A DNA stretch of 6,115 nucleotides, taken from assembly GCA_947311455.1 (NCBI GenBank), contig CAMZKY010000255.1, positions 1-6,115 of the forward strand, given 5' to 3'. The notes below the pieces were generated by a model. That model saw nothing but the letters and a program-made list of their open reading frames with translations, was not told the origin of the DNA and did no database searches. The stretch comes from an uncultured Marinosulfonomonas sp. (GTDB lineage: Bacteria > Pseudomonadota > Alphaproteobacteria > Rhodobacterales > Rhodobacteraceae). Below are positions 1-5,916 of the stretch, piece after piece; position 1 is the stretch's first letter, and each line of letters opens with the position of its first letter. A program made the translations under genes and the position numbers.

Positions 1-800
1 ACGTCGAGTTCGTTCAATGTCAGGTGATGGATCGACACGCCCGCCGTCACATCCAGCCCTGCGTCTTTGGCGCGTTGCAAGGCGGGCAGGGCGGCGGCGG
101 TGGATAGATTGTCGGCATGGTATTTGGCGCCCGTCATTTCCACCAAAGCCAAATCACGCTCAAGCCCCATACGTTCGGCCATGGGCGAAACGGCGGGCAA
201 GCCGCGCAGGCTGGCGAATTTACCGCTGGTCACCGCAGCCCCTTTTGACATTGTCGGGTCTTGCGGATGGGCAATCACCAGCGCGTTCAGGCTTTTGGCA
301 TAGGTCATGCAGCGCGAAAACACCTTGGTGTCTTGAACCACGCGATCACAATCCGTAAAGGCAATCGCGCCCGCATCCTGCAAAAAACCGATCTCTACCA
401 TTTCGCGCCCTTGGCGGGATTTGGTGAGGGCGGCCATGGGTTCCATGCGCACCTTGGCCACTTCGCGGGCGCGCCGCGCCACAAATTCAAGGGTTTCGGG
501 GCTGTCGATGGCGGGCAATGTGTCGGGGCGTGTGACGATGGTGGTTACCCCGCCCGCCGCCGCCGCCAGCCCTGCGGTGCGATAGCTTTCTTTGTGGCGC
601 TCGCCCGGCTCGCAAACCTTGACGCCGATATCGACGATTCCTGGCGCAAGGCATTTGCCTTTACAATCAATCGCGTCTGAATTGGGGGCCTTGCCCGCAG
701 CCATGCCGGAAATGCGCCCGTTTTCGACGCGCAACCAGCCAAGGGTTTCGGATCCGGTTTCGGGATTGATCAGGCGGGCATTGGTGAAAGTATGGGTCAT
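1..800 (-). CDS. pyrC': Dihydroorotase-like protein, probably non-catalytic ATCase partner (3' part outside window)
   Basis: The frame opens at ATG 800-798 and stays open to the window edge, giving 266 complete codons; full-length type I dihydroorotases have roughly 425 residues, so about the last third is missing. Amidohydrolase features are clear: an N-terminal beta segment (INPETG), LAPGIVD at 51-57, EPGERHKES at 64-72, AAAAGGVTT at 79-87 and an HHL motif at 258-260. However, the canonical DxHxHLREPG motif reads D57-I-G59-V-K61-V-C63-E-P-G. Both metal-binding histidines and the substrate-binding arginine are therefore replaced, and the usual PNT is RPDT (91-94). In the family, such inactive homologues (PyrC'/PyrX) serve as structural partners of ATCase; that role is inferred here from the motif loss and from pyrB in the same operon. 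The start overlaps the stop of the upstream gene as ATGA, with an AAAGG ribosome site at 811-807 six bases before the ATG. Automated annotation would probably call it pyrC, dihydroorotase. Confidence 0.93.
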   Translation of the reverse strand, partial: MTHTFTNARLINPETGSETLGWLRVENGRISGMAAGKAPNSDAIDCKGKCLAPGIVDIGVKVCEPGERHKESYRTAGLAAAAGGVTTIVTRPDTLPAIDSPETLEFVARRAREVAKVRMEPMAALTKSRQGREMVEIGFLQDAGAIAFTDCDRVVQDTKVFSRCMTYAKSLNALVIAHPQDPTMSKGAAVTSGKFASLRGLPAVSPMAERMGLERDLALVEMTGAKYHADNLSTAAALPALQRAKDAGLDVTAGVSIHHLTLNELD

Positions 801-1321
801 GAATTGCCTTTCTGAATATCACGCATCAATCGATAGACCTTCAATCCATCCTGAATGCGCTCAAATCCGATATCAATCGTATAGGTTCCGTTTTGGCCGC
901 GGCGTTCTTCGTGGGCAAAAATAATCGTGTCGGGCGGGCCTTGGTCGAGTGACAACCGGCTTTTGTCGGTGATGGGCCATGATTTAAGGGATTTGCCTTT
1001 GATTGGCAGATTTGTGGCAATGATCGCGCGCTCATTTGTAAGGGTATACCACGAATTGCGGCGCAGATAAGTTTTCCAGAAATCCCGCCCAATGACACGA
1101 AAAAACCCGACCATGAAAAATGGAATACCGAAAAGCCAAAAAATACCGCCGGCCTGGGATGCGCCGGCCATCCAGAAAATCGAAAACCCCATGAAAAACA
1201 GCCCCATAGCCATTTCACGACCTGTGCTCAAATCCACATGCAAGGCAGGATCGGGGCGGCCTTGCCACAGGATTTCTTCGTTTTCATCAAGGATATTTTC
1301 CCACGCATCACTTCTGCTCAT
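797..1321 (-). CDS. Small membrane protein B with bacterial PH-like domain (function unknown)
   Basis: This 174-residue protein has a cytosolic-looking N-terminus with the motif EEILWQGRPDP (15-25), which is typical of bacterial PH-like membrane proteins of the YdbS/YdbT type. Two hydrophobic segments follow at about 37-55 and 59-77. The C-terminal soluble part has WYTLTNERAII (91-101), the characteristic first strand of a bacterial PH domain, and ends in GFERIQDGLKVYRLMRDIQ (152-170). I see no signal peptide and no catalytic motif. It starts 2 nt after the stop of membrane protein A, with only a weak GGA ribosome site, and its TGA overlaps the ATG of pyrC' by 4 nt, so it is probably translated by coupling within the pyr operon. 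Its architecture resembles that of its neighbour A, but it is longer and has the extra N-terminal W-Q-G-R-P motif. The gene is real with high confidence; the PH-like assignment is moderately sure, and a role in pyrimidine synthesis is only suggested by position. Confidence 0.88.
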   Translation of the reverse strand: MSRSDAWENILDENEEILWQGRPDPALHVDLSTGREMAMGLFFMGFSIFWMAGASQAGGIFWLFGIPFFMVGFFRVIGRDFWKTYLRRNSWYTLTNERAIIATNLPIKGKSLKSWPITDKSRLSLDQGPPDTIIFAHEERRGQNGTYTIDIGFERIQDGLKVYRLMRDIQKGNS

Positions 1322-1323
1322 GT

Positions 1324-1761
1324 TTATTTATCCGTTTGTAGGTGCGCCTTGTCGCGTGCGCTAATGATTTGGTTGATAACAGCTTTGGGGGCTTCAAGAT
1401 ATTTTATCATATATTTATCGCCGGAATGGGTGATGATCTGCGCGGCGCTAAAAATGCTGCGCACGTCTTTGATATCCGCCAGTGGGATTGAGCGTTCCGA
1501 AGGGCCAAAAACGCGTTGGTTCGTAACGGTCCATACTGTGTCCATGGCTTCGGAAGCCACGTAAAACCAACGAATAAATATCGCAAAGGCCGCGCCGACA
1601 ACACCCGTCCACGGGAATGGGTTATCAACGGCCATTAGAACGCCCGACATAATGACCGCCCCCAGCAAGAACAGGATCAGGTGTTCTTTGTTATAGGTGG
1701 TGCGGTTGGGCTTGATTTCCTGCAAAACCGTTTCATTTGGTGAAAGCTGTGGATCAGACAT
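1324..1761 (-). CDS. Small membrane protein A with bacterial PH-like domain (function unknown)
   Basis: This 145-residue protein has a short hydrophilic N-terminus, two predicted membrane helices at about 27-46 and 49-68, and a C-terminal bacterial PH-like region. The latter is seen as VWTVTNQRVFG (76-86), SIPLADIKDV (91-100), ITHSGDKYMIKYLEAP (110-125) and a final helix VINQII. The frame is open further upstream, to an ATG at 1902. The start at 1761 is preferred because a strong AGGAGG site lies 6 nt before it and because the longer version would add 47 residues read out of frame from pyrB. With this start the gene overlaps the pyrB stop by 8 nt (ATGTCTGA), a typical coupled junction. The stop lies 2 nt before the next gene, which encodes a second protein of the same layout; the pair may have arisen by old duplication or may form a heteromer. 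Both ideas are inferences. No enzymatic motif is visible. Confidence 0.87.
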   Translation of the reverse strand: MSDPQLSPNETVLQEIKPNRTTYNKEHLILFLLGAVIMSGVLMAVDNPFPWTGVVGAAFAIFIRWFYVASEAMDTVWTVTNQRVFGPSERSIPLADIKDVRSIFSAAQIITHSGDKYMIKYLEAPKAVINQIISARDKAHLQTDK

Positions 1762-2707
1762 ACATCCCCTCCTGTTTTGTAGCGCGCATATTTCGCGACA
1801 GTAAATCCATGGCGGCCATACGCACGGCCACACCCATTTCAACCTGTTCCTGAATGACGCTGCGGTTGATGTCATCTGCCAGAATGCCGTCAATTTCCAC
1901 ACCGCGATTCATTGGCCCGGGGTGCATGACAATGGCGTCGTCTTTGGCGTAAGACAGTTTTTCAGGATCAAGGCCAAAGCGGTGGTAATATTCGCGTTCC
2001 GACGGGATAAACCCGCCATCCATGCGCTCTTTTTGCAGGCGCAACATCATCACCACATCCACACCTTTTAGCCCCTCGCGCATGTCGTCAAACACTTCTA
2101 CGCCAAAGTGCTCAATGCCCGAAGGCATTAACGTGGGCGGGCCGATCAGACGAATGCGGTTTTCCATTTTACCCAACAGCATAATGTTAGAGCGCGCCAC
2201 GCGGCTATGGGCAATATCGCCACAAATCGCGATGCTGAGGCGGTGCAAGCGCCCTTTGGCACGGCGGATTGTCAAAGCGTCAAGCAGGGCTTGCGTGGGA
2301 TGTTCATGAGTGCCGTCGCCGGCATTCAAAACCGCGCAATTTACCTTTTGCGCCAACAGATCAACCGCACCGGAATGGGGGTGACGCACCACCAGAATAT
2401 CGGGGTGCATGGCGTTCAGGGTCAGGGCTGTATCAATCAGGGTTTCGCCCTTTTTGATGCTGCTGGCCTCCATCGCCATATTCATCACATCCGCCCCCAG
2501 CCGTTTCCCCGCGATTTCAAAGCTGGCCTGCGTGCGGGTGGAGTTTTCGAAAAACATGTTGATCTGGGTTAGGCCCGCCAGTGTGTCGGAATGTTTGACC
2601 TGACGGCGGTTCAGATCAACGTATTGATCGGCCAAATCCAGAATTGTGGTGATCTCGTGGGGCTTAAGATGTTCAATCCCAAGCAGGTGTTTTGCGTCAA
2701 ATGTCAT
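1754..2707 (-). CDS. pyrB: Aspartate carbamoyltransferase catalytic chain
   Basis: PyrB condenses carbamoyl phosphate and L-aspartate to N-carbamoyl-L-aspartate, the committed step of pyrimidine synthesis, in the cytosol. The 317 residues match the usual length of catalytic chains. Carbamoyl-phosphate site residues are seen in FENSTRTQ (53-60) and SIKKGET (83-89); HEHPTQALLD (134-143), GDIAHSRVARSN (163-174), the aspartate-loop LRLQ (222-225) and HPGPMNRGVEI (262-272) are all present and in order. The start at 2707 fits the family N-terminus (HLLGIEHL) and has a GAGG ribosome site at 2716-2713, five bases upstream. No regulatory chain (pyrI) is seen. The dihydroorotase-like gene downstream in the same operon suggests a class A holoenzyme (PyrB with PyrC'), but two membrane-protein genes separate the two partners. 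The gene heads the operon, behind a candidate promoter. Confidence 0.98.
   Translation of the reverse strand: MTFDAKHLLGIEHLKPHEITTILDLADQYVDLNRRQVKHSDTLAGLTQINMFFENSTRTQASFEIAGKRLGADVMNMAMEASSIKKGETLIDTALTLNAMHPDILVVRHPHSGAVDLLAQKVNCAVLNAGDGTHEHPTQALLDALTIRRAKGRLHRLSIAICGDIAHSRVARSNIMLLGKMENRIRLIGPPTLMPSGIEHFGVEVFDDMREGLKGVDVVMMLRLQKERMDGGFIPSEREYYHRFGLDPEKLSYAKDDAIVMHPGPMNRGVEIDGILADDINRSVIQEQVEMGVAVRMAAMDLLSRNMRATKQEGMYV
1766..1774 (-). promoter_or_regulatory. Strong Shine-Dalgarno site for membrane protein A
   Basis: On the minus strand the end of pyrB carries AGGAGGGG, and the AGGAGG core lies six bases before the ATG at 1761. It is the strongest ribosome site noted in the window and decides the start of membrane protein A over the upstream in-frame ATG at 1902. 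Its strength suggests that the small membrane protein is translated well even though it begins inside pyrB. Confidence 0.8.
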
Positions 2708-2733
2708 GGCAGCCTCGGCAGGTGATTTACATG

Positions 2734-2762
2734 CTTATAGAAAGGTCACCCCGACGCGGCAA
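2734..2762 (-). promoter_or_regulatory. Candidate sigma-70 promoter of the pyrB operon
   Basis: On the minus strand TTGCCG (2762-2757) and TATAAG (2739-2734) are separated by exactly 17 bases, giving four of six and five of six matches to the consensus boxes. They lie in the 75-bp gap between pseF and pyrB, with the -10 box ending 26 bases before the ATG, so the leader would be about 20 nt. That is too short for a classical leader-peptide attenuator. An inverted repeat GGTGA...TCACC (2750-2721) brackets the -10 box and could be a weak operator or stem. The call rests on consensus and position only. Confidence 0.5.
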
Positions 2763-2782
2763 GGGCAGGGGGCAAGAACAGG

Positions 2783-3469
2783 CTATTTGTCCAACCCAAG
2801 CGCTTTGAACATCGCCTCGGCGCGTGTCCAATCCTCAAATGTGTCGATATCCTGTACGCGCCAACGGGGCAGGATAACCGGATGAGTGTCAGGGCCGAAC
2901 ATCTGGCCTCCGGCGCGCCAATCCTGTGGCCGTGCCCAATAAAACTGGCCGGCATCGTGATAGGCTTCGGTTAAATCCTGCGAACGGGTTTTGGCATGTT
3001 CGGGGTGAAACATTTCAAGCCCGCCTTCAGGGCGCATTTTAACCGCGCGCTGAATGGGAAAGGCAAAGCTGGTGACCGGAAAGGCGAATTTATGGGTTTC
3101 CAACGCCTTCAGCCCGATCCGTATATCCTTAACATCAACAAACGGCGCGGTGGCATATAAGCAGCACACAGCATCGAACTGCCCGCCATTTTCAGTAAGC
3201 GTGTCAATTGCGTGGATCACTACTTCGCCAGTGGTGGAAAAATCATCCGAGATATTTTGTGGCCGCATAAACGGCACCTCGGCCCCCGCTGCACGCGCAA
3301 CATCGGCGATTTCAACATCATCGGTTGAAACAATAATCCGATCAAAACACCCCGCCTTTTGTGCGGCTTCGATAGACCATGAAATCATCGGTTTACCGCA
3401 GAAATTACGGATGTTTTTACGCGGGATACGCTTTGATCCGCCACGGGCCGGAATGAGGCAAATATTCAT
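2783..3469 (-). CDS. pseF: Pseudaminic acid cytidylyltransferase
   Basis: This enzyme activates pseudaminic acid with CTP to CMP-pseudaminic acid, the last cytosolic step before transfer to flagellin or surface glycan. The 228-residue protein has the nucleotide-binding signature PARGGSKRIPRKN (7-19), then GKPMISWSIEAA (25-36), VSTDD (47-51) and the family's HDAGQFYW (171-178) and QDIDT (206-210). These identify the sialate/pseudaminate CMP-transferase family. PseF rather than NeuA is chosen because of the HDAGQFYW block and because pseB and pseC lie directly upstream. The ATG overlaps the pseC stop as ATGA. The gene ends the operon: pyrB follows after 75 bp with its own candidate promoter. 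I see no good intrinsic terminator in that gap, so some read-through into the pyr operon is possible. CMP-legionaminate or CMP-sialate synthase activity is the alternative, judged less likely. Confidence 0.94.
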   Translation of the reverse strand: MNICLIPARGGSKRIPRKNIRNFCGKPMISWSIEAAQKAGCFDRIIVSTDDVEIADVARAAGAEVPFMRPQNISDDFSTTGEVVIHAIDTLTENGGQFDAVCCLYATAPFVDVKDIRIGLKALETHKFAFPVTSFAFPIQRAVKMRPEGGLEMFHPEHAKTRSQDLTEAYHDAGQFYWARPQDWRAGGQMFGPDTHPVILPRWRVQDIDTFEDWTRAEAMFKALGLDK

Positions 3470-4611
3470 GCCAAGGCCGCCTTGATCGCATCCACCACCT
3501 GTTGTTGATCAGCGTCGGTTAACCCCGGATATAAAGGTATGGAAATGGCGCTGCTGTAATAGGCTTCGGCATTGGGAAACATCCCGGCTTTAAACCCGCG
3601 CTTGCGCCAATAGGGCTGTAGATGCACAGGAATATAATGCACGTTCACGCCAATATCCGCCGCGCGCAGCGCATCAAAAACTGCGCGGCGCTGATCGGGT
3701 TCAACACGTATCACATATAGATGAAATGCCGAATAGGCCCCGTCCAGTTTGCCGGGCCGTTTCAATGGCAAGTTTCCCAGCATCGCGTCATAGCGCCTGG
3801 CAATTTCATTGCGCCGCGCCACATATTCAGCCAGTCGCGTCAATTGCGTCACGCCAAGCGCGGCCTGTAGCTCCGTCATCCGGTAATTCAGGCCCAACTC
3901 AACCTGTTGATAATACCAACTGCCATCGCTATCGCCCTCCATCAGATCAGGATCACGGGTCACGCCATGGCTGCGAAACAGCCCCATGCGCTGTGCCAGT
4001 TCTGCATTATTCGTGGTGGCCACGCCGCCCTCGGCTGTGGTGACAATTTTTACTGGATGAAAGCTGAACACGGTGATGTCACTATGCGAACATGCACCCA
4101 CCGCAACACCGTTCAATGCGCCGCCAACGGCGTGGCTGGCATCTTCGATCACCCGCACGCCGTATTGTTTGGCCAAAGCGCCAATTGCGGCCATATCGCA
4201 AGATTGCCCGCACATATGCACCGGCATGATAATTTTAGGAAGTTTGCCCGCCGCCTCGGCCGCCGCCAGCTTATCCGCCAGCGCCTCCACCGACATATTA
4301 AAGGTATCCCCGTCAATATCGACAAAATCCACATCGGCGCCGCACAACAGCCCGACATTGGCGCTGGCCACAAATGTAATCGGAGACGTCCACAAAATAT
4401 CGCCCTTGCCCAGCCCCAGCGCCAAACAGGCGATATGCAATGCCGAGGTGGCCGAATTCACCGCCACCGCATGGGCGGCACCGGTTGCAGCGCAAATCGA
4501 GGCTTCAAATGCAGGAACCTGCGGGCCTTGAGTTAGGAAATCGGATTGCAAAACCTCGACCACATGATCGATGTCGGCTTGGGTGATATCCTGACGGCCA
4601 TAAGGGATCAT
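3466..4611 (-). CDS. pseC: UDP-4-amino-4,6-dideoxy-N-acetyl-beta-L-altrosamine transaminase
   Basis: This PLP-dependent sugar aminotransferase of the DegT/DnrJ/EryC1/StrS family transfers an amino group from glutamate to C4 of the 4-keto sugar nucleotide made by PseB, the second step of pseudaminic acid synthesis. The 381 residues fit the family. The visible elements are the N-terminal PYGRQDI and FLTQGP (25-30), the cofactor phosphate-binding NSATSALH (52-59), EDASHAVGG (156-164) with the aspartate that pairs with the pyridine nitrogen, and the Schiff-base lysine K188 in FSFHPVKIVTTAEGG. LGLNYRMTELQAALG (239-253) and VNVHYIPVHLQPYW (322-335) follow. The sequence HPVK-TTAEGG and the C-terminal block resemble PseC more than ArnB or WecE. 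The ATG overlaps the pseB TGA, and the TGA overlaps the pseF ATG, each as ATGA, so the three enzymes are probably translated in coupled fashion. Confidence 0.96.
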   Translation of the reverse strand: MIPYGRQDITQADIDHVVEVLQSDFLTQGPQVPAFEASICAATGAAHAVAVNSATSALHIACLALGLGKGDILWTSPITFVASANVGLLCGADVDFVDIDGDTFNMSVEALADKLAAAEAAGKLPKIIMPVHMCGQSCDMAAIGALAKQYGVRVIEDASHAVGGALNGVAVGACSHSDITVFSFHPVKIVTTAEGGVATTNNAELAQRMGLFRSHGVTRDPDLMEGDSDGSWYYQQVELGLNYRMTELQAALGVTQLTRLAEYVARRNEIARRYDAMLGNLPLKRPGKLDGAYSAFHLYVIRVEPDQRRAVFDALRAADIGVNVHYIPVHLQPYWRKRGFKAGMFPNAEAYYSSAISIPLYPGLTDADQQQVVDAIKAALA

Positions 4612-5600
4612 GCGGTTTTAACCATGTCCAAAAACGCATCGTGGGTTAGCCAATCGGTGTTGGTGCCGGAATCGTATTGAAAGCCTTCGCTAACCGGCAC
4701 ACCGGTTTCGCCAAGATTGCTTTTTGAAAAATCGGCCTTATCGGCAAATTGAATTGTGGGTTTAATCACAAAATGCTTTTCAAATTCAAGCGTTAGGTGG
4801 CTATCATCAGCGGGGCACATGACTTCGTGCAGCTTTTCACCGGGGCGGATGCCGATGATTTTATGAGGTAGGTCAGGGGCAAGGGCCTTGGCCAGTTCAA
4901 CCGTATTCATGGATGGGATTTTAGGCACAAAAATCTCGCCGCCATGCATCCTCTCAAAATTTGTCAGCACAAAATCAACGCCATCCTGGAGCGTGATCAT
5001 AAACCGCGTCATTTCCGTGTGGGTGATCGGTAATTCAGACGCCCCTTGGGAAATCAGTTTTTGAAAAAATGGCACAACCGATCCGCGTGATCCAACCACA
5101 TTGCCATAACGCACCACCGCAAACCGTGTAGGCCGCGAACCGACCATATTATTCGCTGCCACAAACAGTTTATCTGAGGCCAGTTTGGTTGCGCCATAAA
5201 GATTGGCTGGATTGGCCGCCTTGTCGGTGGATAGGGCAATCACCTTTTGCACCCCCGCCGCAAGCGCTGCTTTAATCACGTTTTGCGCCCCGTCGATGTT
5301 GGTTTTGATACATTCCATCGGGTTATATTCGGCCACTGGAACGTGTTTCAGGGCGGCCGCGTGGATCACATAATCCACCCCGTCCATCGCCTCAAGCAGG
5401 CGTTCACCATCGCGCACATCACCGATGAAATACCGCATTTGTGGCGCGTCATGGGTTTGGGCCATTTCATATTGTTTTAGCTCGTCACGGGAATAGATGA
5501 TGATCTTGTTTGGCGTAAAACGCGCCAACAGGGTTTCCACGTATTTTTTGCCAAAGGATCCCGTGCCACCGGTGATCAGGATATTTTTATTGTTGAACAT
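4608..5600 (-). CDS. pseB: UDP-N-acetylglucosamine 4,6-dehydratase (inverting)
   Basis: PseB starts pseudaminic acid synthesis by converting UDP-GlcNAc to UDP-2-acetamido-2,6-dideoxy-beta-L-arabino-hex-4-ulose, with inversion at C5. The 330-residue protein is an extended short-chain dehydrogenase. It has the NADP-binding GGTGSFGKK (11-19), YSRDE (36-40), GDVRD (60-64), HAAALKHVP (80-88), the catalytic STDKA (124-128) and Y135-G-A-T-K139, then VVRYGNVVGSRGSVVPFF (162-179) and RPGEKLHE (252-259). The S/T-D-K catalytic set and the AALKHVP block are typical of the FlaA1/PseB group and separate it from retaining 4,6-dehydratases. The start at 5600 gives the family N-terminus (NKNILITGG) with a weak AGGCGAG ribosome site a few bases upstream. 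It is the first gene of the operon, behind about 320 bp of repeat-rich non-coding DNA, and its TGA overlaps the pseC ATG. Confidence 0.97.
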   Translation of the reverse strand: MFNNKNILITGGTGSFGKKYVETLLARFTPNKIIIYSRDELKQYEMAQTHDAPQMRYFIGDVRDGERLLEAMDGVDYVIHAAALKHVPVAEYNPMECIKTNIDGAQNVIKAALAAGVQKVIALSTDKAANPANLYGATKLASDKLFVAANNMVGSRPTRFAVVRYGNVVGSRGSVVPFFQKLISQGASELPITHTEMTRFMITLQDGVDFVLTNFERMHGGEIFVPKIPSMNTVELAKALAPDLPHKIIGIRPGEKLHEVMCPADDSHLTLEFEKHFVIKPTIQFADKADFSKSNLGETGVPVSEGFQYDSGTNTDWLTHDAFLDMVKTA

Positions 5601-5617
5601 AGTCTCGCCTAAAACTG

Positions 5618-5629
5618 GCCCAATTGGGC
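5618..5629. promoter_or_regulatory. Perfect 12-bp palindrome in the pseB leader
   Basis: GCCCAATTGGGC is a perfect inverted repeat without spacer, 17 bases before the pseB ATG and just upstream of its weak ribosome site. It could be a small operator or a short stem in the leader RNA. No known regulator site is recognised, and a 12-bp palindrome can occur by chance. Confidence 0.3.
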
Positions 5630-5659
5630 GGTTGCCACCGGATTACAACGCTCTGTTAG

Positions 5660-5670
5660 GTTTTGCCATA
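5660..5670 (-). repeat. Lone degenerate copy of the 11-bp motif near pseB
   Basis: On the minus strand this reads TATGGCAAAAC, which shares TATGGCAAA with the units of the tandem array about 160 bp further upstream. It lies 60-70 bases before the pseB ATG and coincides with the only candidate -10 box (TATGGC). A shared nine-base core at two places in the same intergenic region is suggestive of a protein-binding site but is not proof of one. Confidence 0.35.
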
Positions 5671-5728
5671 GAAAACTCGAATTCAGGCACCAAGGCGATC
5701 TGTAGGGTGGGCCGGGTCTGTGGCACAG

Positions 5729-5764
5729 CCGCAGGTTCGCCCGCAGGTTCGCCCGCAGGTTCGC
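5729..5764. repeat. Three perfect tandem copies of a 12-bp unit
   Basis: The unit CCGCAGGTTCGC occurs three times without mismatch at 5729-5740, 5741-5752 and 5753-5764. The unit is not palindromic. It lies about 130-165 bp upstream of the pseB start. Its length is a multiple of three, so a reading frame across it would give a Gly-Glu-Pro-Ala repeat, but I see no convincing gene there. Replication slippage is the simplest origin. Confidence 0.9.
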
Positions 5765-5830
5765 ACACCGTGATTTTGCCACCAAGCCCCGCGCGAACGG
5801 AGGGGGAACCCCGCTGGATGGCAGTTTTTG

Positions 5831-5890
5831 CATACACTTGCCATACACTTGCCATACGTTTGCCATACGTTTGCCATACGTTTGCCATAC
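5831..5890. repeat. 11-bp tandem repeat array (five units plus a partial)
   Basis: Five complete 11-bp units are followed by a 5-bp partial. Plus-strand CATACACTTGC occurs twice (5831-5852), then CATACGTTTGC three times (5853-5885), then CATAC. The two forms differ at two positions (AC versus GT), so the array has two homogeneous blocks. An 11-bp period is close to one helical turn, so identical bases recur on nearly the same DNA face. A short direct repeat, GCAGTTTT, flanks the array (5821-5828 and 5892-5899). The array begins 32 bp after the Lrp-type stop codon and lies 230-290 bp upstream of pseB. The function is unknown: an operator cluster or a slippage-prone variable repeat are both possible. 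Confidence 0.95.
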
Positions 5891-5897
5891 AGCAGTT

Positions 5898-5916
5898 TTG
5901 GCGCTTTTTGCGCCGA
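5898..5916 (+). terminator. Small GC hairpin with T tract on the plus strand
   Basis: GGCGC (5900-5904) pairs with GCGCC (5910-5914) around a TTTTT loop, and the pairing may extend by a wobble pair and a T-A pair. On the plus strand it is followed by GATTTTT (5915-5921), the form of a short intrinsic terminator. It lies directly after the stop codon of the minus-strand Lrp-type gene, but on that strand the hairpin is followed by AAAAC rather than T residues. It would therefore be a poor terminator for that gene. No plus-strand gene is visible for it to serve. Confidence 0.35.

Noticed and set aside
17..924. Plus-strand frames of 78-139 codons over the first kilobase
   Set aside because: They lie opposite the dihydroorotase-like gene, whose translation shows clear family motifs; the plus-strand translations show none.
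1762..1902. N-terminal extension of membrane protein A to an ATG at 1902
   Set aside because: It would overlap pyrB by about 150 bases in another frame and would ignore the strong AGGAGG site correctly spaced before the ATG at 1761.
2525..2554. PyrB carries STRTQ where E. coli has STRTR, considered as a possible active-site defect
   Set aside because: The Ser, Thr, Arg and Thr that contact carbamoyl phosphate are retained, and as I recall Gln at the next position is common in alphaproteobacterial PyrB.
3907..4536. A 209-codon plus-strand frame opposite pseC
   Set aside because: It is the antisense shadow of a well-conserved aminotransferase gene and has no recognisable domain or ribosome site.
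5643..5888. An 81-codon minus-strand frame through both tandem repeats, with a Glu-Pro-Ala-Gly repeat and tyrosine/tryptophan-rich repeats
   Set aside because: The frame is open because the repeats lack stop codons; two other overlapping minus-strand frames are open as well. It has no family resemblance and no supported ribosome site.
5831..5890. The 11-bp array considered as a CRISPR array or plasmid iterons
   Set aside because: There are no spacers between the units, so it is not CRISPR. No replication gene or AT-rich origin lies nearby, so an origin is not supported.
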